A DNA stretch of 64,000 bases from Nocardioides sp. GY 10113 (GCF_004919105.1 NZ_STGK01000001.1:1-64000); one strand, 5' to 3'; positions 1 through 9,322 are shown, numbered from the stretch's first letter. Notes: generated by a model not told the origin, from the sequence alone. A program made the numbers and translations.

Positions 1-17
1 TCTCACCGCGGCAGCAC

Positions 18-60
18 GCGGAGAAGCTCGCTCGCGCCCTCCGGTCGCTCCTTCGTCGCT
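18..60 (-). repeat. Dispersed 33-43 bp repeat, copy 1
   Basis: Reverse complement of the stretch at 50494-50536: 33 bp (18-50) are identical and about ten further bases match with two differences. It lies just downstream of the penicillin-binding protein gene. No gene is visible in bases 1-79. The element is not obviously palindromic; its function is unknown. Confidence 0.75.
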
Positions 61-79
61 CCCGCCGTCCCCGAGCCGC

Positions 80-2059
80 TCAGCCCGCCGACCGCAGGAA
101 CGCCTCGAGGATCGGCCCCGCGGTGCGGCTGCCGGACTCGCCGCGGTCGACGTAGACCGCCACCGCCAGGTCGCCGTGCGCCGCGACCATCCACGCGTGC
201 AGCGCGGTCTCGCCGTCCACGCTGAACTCCGCGGTGCCGGTCTTGGCGATCGCCGGCGGCGCGGGCAGGTCGGCCAGTCCGCGACCGCTGCCGGAGGTGA
301 CGACCTCGCGCAGCATGGCGCGCAGCTGGTCCGCCTCGCCCGCGGTCAGCGGCGTCGACTCGGCCTCGGCGGTCGCGTCGTGGTCGGGCAGCAGCGTCGG
401 CACCACGGTGCGCCCGGCCTGGACGCTGCCGATCACGGCGGCCATCACCATCGGGGAGGCCAGGATCTTGCCCTGGCCGATCAGGTCGGCGGCGCCCTCG
501 GTCTCCGAGGTCGCGGGCGGCACCTGACCGAAGTACGCGGGGAAGCCGAGGTCGTGGTCGATCCCCAGGCCGAGGCTGCCGGCGGCGGCAGCCAGGTCGC
601 CCTGGCCGATCCGGTCGTGCTGGCCGATGAAGGCGGTGTTGCACGACTGCGCCACGGCGGTGCGCAGCGGGACGCGCCCCAGGTACCCCGCCGGGTAGTC
701 GTCGTAGTTCTCGAACTGCTTGCCGTTCACCGTCACCGTCGCCGGGCAGTCCACGGGGCTGTCGGGGGTGAGCCCGTCGCGGAGCAGGGCCAGGCCGGAG
801 ACGATCTTGAAGGTGGAGCCGGGCGCCGCCTGGCCGTAGGTGGCGTAGTTCTGCCCGCCGGTGCCGGGGCCGTTGGCGGCGACCAGGATCGCCCCGTCGC
901 TGGGCCGGATCGCGACCAGCGCGCTGGCCGGGCCGACGTCGGCGAGCAGCTGCTCCGCGCGGGTCTGCAACCGGGGGACCAGCGTCGTCGCCAGTGCACG
1001 GCCGGCGACGGGGGCGACCCGGAAGAGGGTGCTGCGCTCGCCGCCCTCGCCGACGGCCTCGACCCGGGTGCCGGCCGTGCCGCGCAGCCGGTCGTCGTAG
1101 CGCGCCTGCAGGCCGGAGACGCCGGCGACGTCGCCGGGCCGGTAGGTCTCGGGGTCCTCCGCCACCATCTCGGCGGTCACCGGCCCGACCCGCCCGAGGA
1201 TGGGCGCGGCGAACTCCCGGGTCGGCGCGAGCGCGATCCTGTCGGAGAGCACGAGCACGCCCTTGATGCCCGACGCGCCCGCGTCGACCTCGACCGGCAC
1301 CTCGCCGCGGCGGTAGGTGATCGCCTCGACGTAGGCACTGTCGCCGGCGGCCCGCACCTGCTTGACGTAGGGCGCCTCGTCGATGCCGACCAGGGCGGCC
1401 AGGCGGCGTGCCGAGGCGGCGGCCTGCTGCGCGCCGACCTTGGTCTTGTCGATGCCGTAGCGCCGCACGGGTCGCTCGGTCACGATCGCGGCCCCACCGG
1501 CGCCGGTGATCTCGCCGCGTTCGGGTGCGACGGCGGACAGGTCGAGCACGTCCCCGCCTGCCAGCGTCGGCTCCACGACCGACCGCTGCCACTGCACCGC
1601 CCAGTCCGCGCCGGAGCCGACCAGCGTCGCCTGCGACGTATAGGTCCACGCCTTGTCGTCGGTGACCGGCCAGGACCAGGCCAGCGTCGCGGTCCGTCGC
1701 TCCCCGGCCTGGTCGGGCGTGCTGGCGCCGAGGTCGCTCAGCTCGACGGTGGGCACGACGCCGTCCATGCCGGCGACGATCTCGTCGTAGCGGGCCGCCA
1801 CCGTCCCGGCGTCGGTGCCCGCGAAGCGGACGCCGAGCAGCGGCGAACCGTCCGTGGCGCTGCCGGATCCGCCCTCCGCGACGGCCGCGTCCGCCTCGTA
1901 GGCCGCCGCCCCGGCCAACGCCGAGGCGAGCCCCTCGGCGACGTCACGCGAGGCGTCGGCACCGCCCGCGGATCCGTCGTCGTCACCGCTGCAGGCCGAG
2001 AGGAGCGGAACGAGCAGCACGGGGGCCACGAGGGCGGCGCGGAGGCGTCGACGGAGCAT
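80..2059 (-). CDS. Penicillin-binding transpeptidase, lipoprotein
   Basis: A 659-residue D,D-transpeptidase that would cross-link peptidoglycan on the outer face of the membrane. The N-terminus is a signal peptide with a lipobox (LSAC, Cys near 23), so it is probably lipid-anchored. An NTF2-like MecA_N-type domain fills roughly residues 40-160, followed by the PBP dimerisation region and the transpeptidase domain from about 370. All three active-site motifs are present: STFK (Ser near 415), SCN (near 472) and KTGT (near 606). This layout resembles PBP2a-like class B enzymes of actinobacteria. No glycosyltransferase domain is seen. It follows the MerR gene by 27 bp and is probably co-transcribed with it. 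The family assignment is secure; the exact physiological role, including any beta-lactam tolerance, is not shown by sequence. Confidence 0.92.
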   Translation of the reverse strand: MLRRRLRAALVAPVLLVPLLSACSGDDDGSAGGADASRDVAEGLASALAGAAAYEADAAVAEGGSGSATDGSPLLGVRFAGTDAGTVAARYDEIVAGMDGVVPTVELSDLGASTPDQAGERRTATLAWSWPVTDDKAWTYTSQATLVGSGADWAVQWQRSVVEPTLAGGDVLDLSAVAPERGEITGAGGAAIVTERPVRRYGIDKTKVGAQQAAASARRLAALVGIDEAPYVKQVRAAGDSAYVEAITYRRGEVPVEVDAGASGIKGVLVLSDRIALAPTREFAAPILGRVGPVTAEMVAEDPETYRPGDVAGVSGLQARYDDRLRGTAGTRVEAVGEGGERSTLFRVAPVAGRALATTLVPRLQTRAEQLLADVGPASALVAIRPSDGAILVAANGPGTGGQNYATYGQAAPGSTFKIVSGLALLRDGLTPDSPVDCPATVTVNGKQFENYDDYPAGYLGRVPLRTAVAQSCNTAFIGQHDRIGQGDLAAAAGSLGLGIDHDLGFPAYFGQVPPATSETEGAADLIGQGKILASPMVMAAVIGSVQAGRTVVPTLLPDHDATAEAESTPLTAGEADQLRAMLREVVTSGSGRGLADLPAPPAIAKTGTAEFSVDGETALHAWMVAAHGDLAVAVYVDRGESGSRTAGPILEAFLRSAG

Positions 2060-2086
2060 GCCCCGTTCCTACCAGCCGCCCCCGAC

Positions 2087-2566
2087 TCAGTCGGCGGGAA
2101 TCCCGTCCCCGGGGGTGTGATGTCGGTGGTCGCGGATCGGGAAGCCGGTGGTGGCGCCGGAGACGATGTCGGCGACGTAGGACTGGAAGCCGGGGCAGGT
2201 GGCGACGTCGTGCGAACTGCACTCCAGGGCGTGCCGGGTCAGGTGCCGGGAGCGCTCGATCTCCTCCTGGCGACGGTCCAGGTCGGCGAGGTGCTCGGTG
2301 AGCAGGCGGTGGCGCCCCTCCGACGAGCCGTCGACGAGGCCGGCGATCTGGTCCAGGCTCATCCCGGCGGCCTTGCTGGAGAGGATCACCGCCACCCGGT
2401 AGGCGTCGTCCTCGACGTAGTAGCGCCGCCCGGCCGGGTCCCGGTCGGGACTCAGCAGCCCCTGGCCCTCCCAGTGCCGCAGCACGTTGGTGGGCAGGTC
2501 GAAGCGCGCGGCGAGCTCACCGATGGTCCAGCGGATCGTCGGAGTCGTCGACCGGTCGGAGCTCAT
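2087..2566 (-). CDS. MerR-family transcriptional regulator
   Basis: A 159-residue protein with an N-terminal MerR winged helix-turn-helix (TIGELAARFDLPTNVLRHWE near residues 14-33) and the usual RRYYVEDD wing, followed by a predicted coiled coil (about 80-110). The C-terminal part has two cysteines (LECSSHDVATC) that could sense metal or redox state, but no known effector motif is recognisable. It sits 27 bp upstream of the penicillin-binding protein gene on the same strand, so it may control that gene. The effector is unknown. Confidence 0.88.
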   Translation of the reverse strand: MSSDRSTTPTIRWTIGELAARFDLPTNVLRHWEGQGLLSPDRDPAGRRYYVEDDAYRVAVILSSKAAGMSLDQIAGLVDGSSEGRHRLLTEHLADLDRRQEEIERSRHLTRHALECSSHDVATCPGFQSYVADIVSGATTGFPIRDHRHHTPGDGIPAD

Positions 2567-2625
2567 CCGGACATGAACTCACGAGGCGACCGGACGTTCA
2601 AGTCGGTACGCCGCCTCGCGGCCGC

Positions 2626-4236
2626 TCAGGCCCCGACCGCGTCGAGCGGGTCCGGGGTCAGCCCCAACGTCCGGTCGGTGGCGGAGAGGATCTCTGCCGC
2701 GAGCTCCGGCTCCTGGGAGAGCTGCTTGCCGTAGGAGGGGATCATCTTCTCCATGGCCGGTCGCCACTCCTCGGTCTTCTCCGGGAAGCAGCGCTGCAGC
2801 ACGTCCATCATCACCGCGACGGCGGTCGAGGCGCCGGGGGAGGCGCCGAGCAGGCCGGCCATGGAGCCGTCCGCGGCGGTGATCACCTCGGTGCCGAACT
2901 GCAGCGTCCCGCGGCGGAACCACCGGCCGCTGCCCGAGGGGCGGATCACCTGGACGCGCTGACCGGCGACGATCTTCTCCCAGTCCGCCGGGTCGGCGTC
3001 GGGATAGAAGTCCCGCAGCTGGACCAGCTGGGCCTTCTTGGAGGCGAAGACCTCCGCGATCAGGTAGCGCACCAGGCCGAGGTTGGTCAGGCCGACCCAG
3101 AGCATCGGGATCAGGTTGTGCAGCCGGACCGACATCAGCACGTCGAAGATCGAGCCGTTCTTGAGGAACCGCGGCGAGAAGCCGGCGTAGGGGCCGAACA
3201 TCAGCGCGGAGTCGCCCTCGACGACCCGGTTGTCCAGGTGCGGCACGGACATCGGCGGCGCACCGACGGCCGCCTTGCCGTAGACCTTCGACTGGTGCCG
3301 GGCGACGACCTCGGGGTTGCGGGTGCGCCAGAAGACGCCGGAGACCGGGAAGCCGCCGAAGCCGCGGACCTCGGGGATCCGGGCGCGCTGGAGCAGGGTG
3401 ATCGCGCGGCCGCCGGCGCCCACGAAGACGAAGCGGGCGGTGGTCTCGAGCTGGGCCGCGCCGTCACCGCTGAGGCGCTTGCCGCCCACCTTCCAGCCCT
3501 CGACGCCGTCGCGCTCGACGCGCTTGAGGCGGCGTACGTCGACGCCGGTGACCAGGTCGACCGCGCCGGTGTCGGTCAGGTCGGCGATGAGCGCCTTCGT
3601 GAGCGCGCCGAAGTCGACGTCGGTGCCCTGCAGGGACCGCGTGGCCGCCACGGGCTCGCCGTCGTCCGGACGACCGGCCATCAGCAGCGGCGCCCACTCG
3701 GCGATCACGGCCGGGTCCTCGGTGTACTCCATGCCGGCGAAGAGCGGGTGGTCGGCCAGCGCCCGGTGGCGGTCGCGGAGGTACTCGACGTTGTCGGCGC
3801 CCCAGACGAACGACAGGTGCGGCGTGGGGTGGATGAAGGCGTCCGCGTCGGGGATGTTCCCGTTCTCGACGAGGAAGGACCACAGCTGGCGGGAGAGCCA
3901 GAACTGCTCGTTGACCCCGACGGCCTTGGTGATGTCGATGCTGCCGTCGTCGCGGCGCGAGGTGTAGTTCAGCTCGCACAGCGCGGCGTGACCGGTGCCC
4001 GCGTTGTTCCAGGGGCCCGAGGACTCCACGGCGAGCTCGTCGAGCCGCTCGACGATCGCGATCCGCCAGGTCGGCTCGAGGTGGGCCAGCAGGGTGGCCA
4101 GGGTCGCCGACATGACACCGCCGCCGACCAGCACCGCGTCGTAGTCGAAGCCGGCCGCCTCCATGGCCGAGCGGTCGCGGCCGGGCTGCCCGGCGTCGCG
4201 GGCAGTGCTCTCGGTGTGCTGGTTCGGTCGGGTCAC
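2626..4236 (-). CDS. mqo: Malate:quinone oxidoreductase
   Basis: FAD enzyme of the membrane face that oxidises malate to oxaloacetate and passes electrons to the quinone pool, bypassing soluble malate dehydrogenase. The N-terminal dinucleotide-binding motif is VLVGGGVMSATL (near residues 35-46), and the conserved SSGPWNNAGTGHAALCELNY block follows. The GTG start at 4236 is chosen because AGGAGG lies about ten bases upstream. This gives 536 residues. A further in-frame start at 4407 would add 57 residues of low-complexity sequence with no homology expected. An internal ATG just before the FAD motif (MEAAGFDYD) is the alternative. The 248 bp upstream (4237-4484) hold no gene and should carry the promoter. 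Confidence 0.93.
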   Translation of the reverse strand: MTRPNQHTESTARDAGQPGRDRSAMEAAGFDYDAVLVGGGVMSATLATLLAHLEPTWRIAIVERLDELAVESSGPWNNAGTGHAALCELNYTSRRDDGSIDITKAVGVNEQFWLSRQLWSFLVENGNIPDADAFIHPTPHLSFVWGADNVEYLRDRHRALADHPLFAGMEYTEDPAVIAEWAPLLMAGRPDDGEPVAATRSLQGTDVDFGALTKALIADLTDTGAVDLVTGVDVRRLKRVERDGVEGWKVGGKRLSGDGAAQLETTARFVFVGAGGRAITLLQRARIPEVRGFGGFPVSGVFWRTRNPEVVARHQSKVYGKAAVGAPPMSVPHLDNRVVEGDSALMFGPYAGFSPRFLKNGSIFDVLMSVRLHNLIPMLWVGLTNLGLVRYLIAEVFASKKAQLVQLRDFYPDADPADWEKIVAGQRVQVIRPSGSGRWFRRGTLQFGTEVITAADGSMAGLLGASPGASTAVAVMMDVLQRCFPEKTEEWRPAMEKMIPSYGKQLSQEPELAAEILSATDRTLGLTPDPLDAVGA

Positions 4237-4484
4237 GAGGGGTCTTCCTCCTACGGCGGACTGGCGACGGTGCGCGGACGCACCACTTCCCCGAGGGATT
4301 TGGTATCGGCCCGGACGGGGGATCCCCCATTCGGCGGCGATGTGTGTTTGGCCACATCGGGCGCCGCGGAGCGGGAGTCCCTTGACCGCGCAGGTGTCTT
4401 CTGGCACGCGCGACCAGCGGACTTTCCGCTCAGCGGGGGCTCAGCGCAGGCTCAGCGAACCCTCAGCCCGACCTCGGCCCGGTG

Positions 4485-5234
4485 TCAGTACCAGCCGACG
4501 CGCTCGGAGTGCGCCCAGGCCTGCTGCGGGCTGCCGTACCGGGCGGCGATGTAGGCAAGGCCCCACCGGATCTGCGTCTCCGGGTTGGTGCGCCAGTCGT
4601 CCCCGACGACCGCCATCTTCGTGCCGGGAAGCGACTGCGGGATCCCGTAGGCGCCGGACCGGGGGTTCTCGGCCAGGTGGTTCCAGCCGGACTCGCGGCG
4701 CCACAGCGCGTCCAGGTAGGCCCACTGCTGCTCCGGGAAGCCGAAGTCGAGCATCAGCCGGTACCCGAGCCCGCGGTTGGTGTCGGCGTCCACATCCGTG
4801 GGGAGCACGGTCGGGGAAGCGGTGGGCAGCCGCTGGGCGATCCGCTCGGCCGTACGCCGCAGCTGCTCCAGGATGACCGCCTCGGGGATCCGCGCGGCGG
4901 CGCCGGTGCGGCGCCTCGTGCCCGGTCCGGCGGCGCTCCGGCCGGGGGAGTCGGTGGCGGTCGACGCGCTCGACCCACCGCCGGACCCGCCGGCGTCGGG
5001 GTCACTGGCGCCGGGGTCACTGGCACCGGGGTCACTGGCACCGGATTCGCTGGCACCGGAGGAACCGTCGGCGCTCGACGTCGGCGAGGCGGCGGCGCCG
5101 GACGACGGGCTCGTCGAGCCCGGGTCGTACGCGGCGACGTCGACCGAGCAGCCGGACAGCGCCACCAACGGCAGCAGGCACGCCGCACCCACGGGTACGA
5201 CGCTCCTGCGCCACGTCTCGCGCCCCTGCGCCAC
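4485..5234 (-). CDS. Lytic transglycosylase-like lipoprotein
   Basis: A 249-residue exported protein. A signal peptide ends in a lipobox (LSGC near residue 28), then comes a Ser/Gly/Pro/Asp-rich linker to about residue 110. The C-terminal 90 residues resemble the SLT/lysozyme-like fold common in actinobacterial resuscitation or transglycosylase proteins (ALWRRESGWNHLAENPRSGAYGIPQ, with the catalytic-type Glu in RRESGW). It would cleave peptidoglycan glycan strands. The linker is encoded by a small DNA tandem repeat at 4996-5055. GTG start; 17 bp separate it from the helicase gene upstream, suggesting co-transcription. Confidence 0.82.
   Translation of the reverse strand: MAQGRETWRRSVVPVGAACLLPLVALSGCSVDVAAYDPGSTSPSSGAAASPTSSADGSSGASESGASDPGASDPGASDPDAGGSGGGSSASTATDSPGRSAAGPGTRRRTGAAARIPEAVILEQLRRTAERIAQRLPTASPTVLPTDVDADTNRGLGYRLMLDFGFPEQQWAYLDALWRRESGWNHLAENPRSGAYGIPQSLPGTKMAVVGDDWRTNPETQIRWGLAYIAARYGSPQQAWAHSERVGWY
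4996..5055 (-). repeat. 15-bp tandem repeat coding a Ser/Asp/Pro/Gly linker
   Basis: Four near-identical 15-bp units (type CCGGGGTCACTGGCA) inside the lipoprotein gene. They encode repeated SDPGA-like pentapeptides in the linker between lipid anchor and catalytic domain. Fifteen is a multiple of three, so copy-number changes would alter linker length without a frameshift. Confidence 0.8.
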
Positions 5235-5251
5235 CGGCCCCCCAGCCGGCC

Positions 5252-7072
5252 TCAGTCGCGGTCGCGCTTCGGCGGGCCGTAGTCCTTGCTCAGCTCGATC
5301 AGCTTGCCGCTGATCCGCGTCTCCTTGAGCTTCTCCCAGGCCCCGTCGGGCAGCCGGGCGGGCAGCTCGACGATCGAGTAGTCGCCGCGGATCGTGATCC
5401 GGCCGAAGTCGCGCCGGTCCAGTCCGCCCTCGTTGGCGATCGCGCCGACGATCTGGCGGGGCTCGACACGGTGCCGCTTGCCGACCTGGATCTTGTAGGA
5501 CTGCATCGGTGCGCCGCTGCGCGGCCGGCGGTCGCCCCGGTCACCCCGGTCGCGCGACCCACGCTCGTCGCGGTCGAAGCGGCGGGCACCGCGCTCGCCC
5601 CGGTCCCGGTCGCGGTCGAACTCGCGGCGCGGGCGGCGCTCCGGCTCCGGCTCGGGCTCCATCAGCAGCGGGGTGTCGCCCTGCATCACGATCGCCAGCG
5701 CCGCGGCCACGTCGGCCTCGGGGACGTCGTGCTCCTTGACGTAGTGGCCGACCACGTCGCGGAAGAAGCCGAGGTTGGGGTGCTCCAGGGCCTCGTTGAT
5801 CTTGTCGTCGAACCGGTTCAGCCGGGTCTCGTTGACGGCCTCGACGGTCGGCAGGGTCATCTGCTCCAGCGTGGAGCGGGTGGCCCGCTCGATGTGCTTG
5901 AGCAGGTACCGCTCCCGCGGGGTCACGAACGAGATCGCGTCGCCGCTGCGACCGGCGCGGCCGGTGCGGCCGATCCGGTGCACGTACGCCTCGGTGTCGG
6001 TCGGGATGTCGTAGTTGATGACGTGGCTGATCCGCTCCACGTCGAGACCGCGGGCCGCGACGTCGGTGGCGACGAGGACGTCGAGCTTGCCGGCCTTGAG
6101 CTGGTTGACGGTCCGCTCACGGGCCTGCTGCGGGATGTCGCCGTTGATCGCGGCGGCGCTCAGGCCGCGGGCGCGGAGCTTCTCGGCGAGCAGCTCGGTC
6201 TCGTTCTTGGTGCGGACGAAGACGATCGCGGCTTCCCAGGTCTCGACCTCGAGGATCCGGGTGATCGCGTCGACCTTCTGCGGGTAGCTGACCATCAGGT
6301 ACCGCTGCTTGATGTTCTCGGCGGTCCTGGTCTTGCGCTCGATGGTGACCTCGACCGGGTCCTTGAGGTAGGTCCCCGAGAGCGCCCGGATCTGGCGCGG
6401 CATCGTCGCGGAGAAGAGCGCGACCTGCTTGGTGTCCGGGGTGTCGGCGAGGATCGTCTCGACGTCCTCGGCGAAGCCCATGTTGAGCATCTCGTCGGCC
6501 TCGTCGAGCACCAGGAAGCGCAGCTCGGAGAGGTCGAGGGTGCCCTTGTCCAGGTGGTCCATGATCCGGCCGGGGGTGCCGACCACGACGTGCACGCCGC
6601 GGCGCAGCGCCGAGAGCTGGACGCCGTAGCCCTGGCCGCCGTACACCGGCAGCAGGCGGATCCCCTTGGTGTGCGCGGCGTACTTCTCGAACGCCTCGCA
6701 GACCTGCAGCGCGAGCTCGCGGGTCGGAGCGAGCACGAGCGCCTGCGGGGTCTTCTGGCTCAGGTCCAGCTGGTCCAGGATCGGCAGGGCGAACGCGGCG
6801 GTCTTGCCGGTGCCGGTCTGCGCCAGGCCGAGGACGTCGCGGCCCTCCAGCAGGTGCGGGATGGTCTCGGCCTGGATCGCCGACGGGCTCTCGTAGCCGA
6901 CGTCGGCCAGCGCCTTGAGCACCTTCTTCCCGAGGCCGAGCTCGGCGAAGCCGGCGGCCGGGGTATCGTCTGCGCCCTCGGGGGCCTCGGTCGGGGGGTC
7001 GACCTCCGCGGTCGCCACCGGGGCGTCGGTCTCGTCGATGGGGCCGTCGACCGGTACGTCGGAAGAAGTCAC
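5252..7072 (-). CDS. deaD: DEAD-box ATP-dependent RNA helicase
   Basis: A 606-residue RNA helicase of the DeaD/CsdA type, expected to unwind rRNA and mRNA structures in ribosome assembly and RNA decay. Visible motifs in order: Q-motif (ESPSAIQAETIP), AQTGTGKT, PTRELA, TPGR, VLDEADEML, FSATMP and HRIGRTGRAG. After the helicase core comes an Arg/Asp/Gly-rich segment (about 475-525). It ends in a DbpA-like RNA-binding domain (YKIQVGKRHRVEPRQIVGAI). The first 40 residues are acidic and low complexity. It uses a GTG start. It lies downstream of glmS (58 bp gap) and upstream of the lytic-transglycosylase-like gene. Confidence 0.95.
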   Translation of the reverse strand: MTSSDVPVDGPIDETDAPVATAEVDPPTEAPEGADDTPAAGFAELGLGKKVLKALADVGYESPSAIQAETIPHLLEGRDVLGLAQTGTGKTAAFALPILDQLDLSQKTPQALVLAPTRELALQVCEAFEKYAAHTKGIRLLPVYGGQGYGVQLSALRRGVHVVVGTPGRIMDHLDKGTLDLSELRFLVLDEADEMLNMGFAEDVETILADTPDTKQVALFSATMPRQIRALSGTYLKDPVEVTIERKTRTAENIKQRYLMVSYPQKVDAITRILEVETWEAAIVFVRTKNETELLAEKLRARGLSAAAINGDIPQQARERTVNQLKAGKLDVLVATDVAARGLDVERISHVINYDIPTDTEAYVHRIGRTGRAGRSGDAISFVTPRERYLLKHIERATRSTLEQMTLPTVEAVNETRLNRFDDKINEALEHPNLGFFRDVVGHYVKEHDVPEADVAAALAIVMQGDTPLLMEPEPEPERRPRREFDRDRDRGERGARRFDRDERGSRDRGDRGDRRPRSGAPMQSYKIQVGKRHRVEPRQIVGAIANEGGLDRRDFGRITIRGDYSIVELPARLPDGAWEKLKETRISGKLIELSKDYGPPKRDRD

Positions 7073-7130
7073 CTTCCCACGGTAGTCGTGGCGTCTAGTC
7101 CCCCGTGATTCGTCGTCGCGGTGCGCTGGC

Positions 7131-8969
7131 TCACTCCACCGTGACCGACTTGGCCAGGTTGCGCGGCTTGTCGATGTCCAGGCCGAGGGACTGGGCCGCC
7201 TGGTAGGCCAGGATCTGCAGCGGGATGGTGAGCAGGATCGGGTCGAGCGACCGCAGGCTGCGCGGCACCTCGATCCGGGCGCAGTCGCGCTCCTCCAGGT
7301 CGCCGAGGTCCACGCCCGGGTGGGTCACCACCACGAGCGGGCCACCGCGCGCCGAGATCTCGTGCAGGGCGGCGACGTTGCGCTCGACCAGCTCGTCGTC
7401 GGGGACGATCGCCACCGTCGGCACCTCGGGGGAGATCAGCGCGAGCGGGCCGTGCTTGAGCTCGGAGGTCTGGTAGGCCTCGGCGTGCCGGTAGCTGATC
7501 TCCTTCAGCTTCTGCGCCCCTTCGCGGGCGACCGGGAAGCCGCGGACGCGGCCGACGAAGAAGAGGCTCTCCGCCTCGGCGATCCGCCGCGAGATGGGCT
7601 CGATGGCGTCGGAGGTGTCGAGGATCTGCTGGATCTGGCCGGGCAACTCGTTCAGCGCGGCGATCAGCTCCTTGCCCTGGGCCAGCGAGAGGTCGCGGAC
7701 CCGCCCCAGCTGGAGCGCGAGCAGCGCGAAGGCGAGGAACATGTTCGTGAGCGCCTTGGTGGAGGCGACGGCGACCTCCGGGCCGGCGTGCAGGTAGATG
7801 CCGCGCTCCACCTCGCGGGCGATCGCGGAGCCGACCACGTTGACCACGCCGATCGCGCGCCCGCCCTTGCGCTTGATCTCCTGGACCGCCAGGAGCGTGT
7901 CCACCGTCTCGCCGGACTGGCTGACCGCCACGTAGAGCGTGTCGGGCTCGATGATCGGATTGCGGTAGCGGAACTCGGAGGCCGCCTCGGCGTCCGCGGG
8001 CACGCGGGCGAGCTCCTCGATCAGCGAGGCGCCCATCTGGCCGACGTAGTACGCCGACCCGCAGCCGAGCAGCTTGACCCGCTTGATCTCGCGCAGGTCG
8101 CGGGCGTCCAGCCCGAGGCCGCCCAGGTGGGAGGTGCCGAACCGCTCGTCCAGGCGGCCGCGCAGCGCGCTCTCGGCCGCGACCGGCTGCTCGTGCATCT
8201 CCTTGAGCATGAAGGAGGCGTGCTCGCCGGCCTCGTAGGCGTCGGGGTCGATGTCGACGGACTGGGCCCGGCGCTCGATCGCCGCCGGGCCGGTGGCGTC
8301 GAGGCGGTAGGTGGTGAAGCCGCCGGAGGTGACGGTGGCCATCTCGCCGTCGTCGAGGTGCGCGACCGTCGTCGTGTACCGGACCACGGCCGCGAGGTCG
8401 GAGGCGACGAACATCTCCTTCTCGCCGACGCCGACCAGCAGCGGGCTGCCGTTGCGGGCGACCACGATCCGGTCCGGGAAGTCCGCATGGAGGAAGGCGA
8501 CGCCGTAGGTGCCCTCGATCCGGGAGAGGACCTCGGCGACCTTGTCCTCGAGGGTCGCCTGCTCCGACCTCGCGACCAGGTGCGCGAGGACCTCGGTGTC
8601 GGTGTCGGAGGCCAGCTCCACCCCGTCGGCGGTCAGCGCGGCGCGGAGCGCGGCCGCGTTGTCGATGATGCCGTTGTGGACGACGGCCACCGTGCCCTTG
8701 CCGTCGACGTGGGGGTGGGCGTTCACGTCGTTGGCGGGGCCGTGGGTGGCCCACCGGGTGTGCCCGATGCCGGCCTTGCCCGAGAACCTCTTGGGCAGGC
8801 TCTCCCCGAGGTCGCGCACCCGCCCCGCCCGCTTGGCGACCCTCAGGCCGGTGGAGCCGCTGACCGCCACGCCGGCCGAGTCGTAGCCGCGATGCTCGAG
8901 CCGCGAGAGACCCTCGACGAGCAGCGGGGCCGCCTGTTGGGTGCCGATGTAGCCGACGATTCCGCACAT
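7131..8969 (-). CDS. glmS: Glutamine-fructose-6-phosphate aminotransferase
   Basis: Makes glucosamine-6-phosphate from fructose-6-phosphate and glutamine, the first committed step toward UDP-GlcNAc and peptidoglycan. The 612 residues start MCGIVGYIG, so Cys2 is the glutamine amidotransferase nucleophile after Met removal. Two SIS sugar-isomerase domains follow, for example GCGSAYYVG and SQSGETVDTL. The typical C-terminus DKPRNLAKSVTVE is intact. An AGGAG lies five bases before the ATG. The 95-codon gene upstream ends 17 bp before the start, so there is no space for a glmS ribozyme-type leader between them. Confidence 0.97.
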   Translation of the reverse strand: MCGIVGYIGTQQAAPLLVEGLSRLEHRGYDSAGVAVSGSTGLRVAKRAGRVRDLGESLPKRFSGKAGIGHTRWATHGPANDVNAHPHVDGKGTVAVVHNGIIDNAAALRAALTADGVELASDTDTEVLAHLVARSEQATLEDKVAEVLSRIEGTYGVAFLHADFPDRIVVARNGSPLLVGVGEKEMFVASDLAAVVRYTTTVAHLDDGEMATVTSGGFTTYRLDATGPAAIERRAQSVDIDPDAYEAGEHASFMLKEMHEQPVAAESALRGRLDERFGTSHLGGLGLDARDLREIKRVKLLGCGSAYYVGQMGASLIEELARVPADAEAASEFRYRNPIIEPDTLYVAVSQSGETVDTLLAVQEIKRKGGRAIGVVNVVGSAIAREVERGIYLHAGPEVAVASTKALTNMFLAFALLALQLGRVRDLSLAQGKELIAALNELPGQIQQILDTSDAIEPISRRIAEAESLFFVGRVRGFPVAREGAQKLKEISYRHAEAYQTSELKHGPLALISPEVPTVAIVPDDELVERNVAALHEISARGGPLVVVTHPGVDLGDLEERDCARIEVPRSLRSLDPILLTIPLQILAYQAAQSLGLDIDKPRNLAKSVTVE

Positions 8970-8986
8970 GTGCGCTCCTGGGTCTT

Positions 8987-9274
8987 CTAGCCGTAGACGA
9001 GCCGGCGCAGCTGCCGGTCGCTGAGGTCGGGGGCGGCCACGACACGCTCGGCGAGCTCCGCGCGCAGCAGCGGGTAGATCTCCGCATTGCGGATGCCACG
9101 CGCCTGCAGCTCGGCGTGGCGGCGACGGACGAGCTCGGCGATCGGCTCCTGGTGGAAGGCGATCACGTCACCGATCACCCGAGTCGCCTCCGCCTCACTC
9201 AGTCCGGTGCTCGCCACCACGCGCTGGAGCAGGTACGGATCGATCGGCACTCCGAAAGCGTGTGCCGCGCCCAC
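8987..9274 (-). CDS. Conserved-looking hypothetical protein, 95 aa
   Basis: A soluble, helix-rich protein with no recognised domain, signal or membrane segment. It carries charged and Ala/Leu-rich stretches such as AELVRRRHAELQARGIRN and ends in SDRQLRRLVYG. Codon use looks like its neighbours, with strong GC preference in third positions. The GTG at 9274 is the longest start. GTG at 9253 (VPIDPYLLQ) is an alternative, and neither has an ideally spaced Shine-Dalgarno. It lies 17 bp upstream of glmS on the same strand and probably shares its transcript. I do not recognise the family. Confidence 0.68.
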   Translation of the reverse strand: MGAAHAFGVPIDPYLLQRVVASTGLSEAEATRVIGDVIAFHQEPIAELVRRRHAELQARGIRNAEIYPLLRAELAERVVAAPDLSDRQLRRLVYG

Positions 9275-9294
9275 CGAAAGGTCAAGTCCTCCCT

Positions 9295-9322
9295 CATTTC
9301 TGCCCGATTCCGGGCAGAAATG
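9295..9322. promoter_or_regulatory. Perfect 12-bp inverted repeat upstream of the glmS operon
   Basis: Arms CATTTCTGCCCG and CGGGCAGAAATG flank an ATTC spacer, 20 bases upstream of the 95-codon gene. The sequence is unusually AT-rich for this genome. It could be a regulator operator or a 5' untranslated stem beside the Shine-Dalgarno region (GGAGG at about 9288-9292, minus strand). No T-run follows, so it is not a convincing terminator. Confidence 0.5.

Noticed and set aside
8970..9300. glmS ribozyme or riboswitch upstream of glmS
   Set aside because: A coding gene ends 17 bp before glmS and no ribozyme core is recognisable further upstream.
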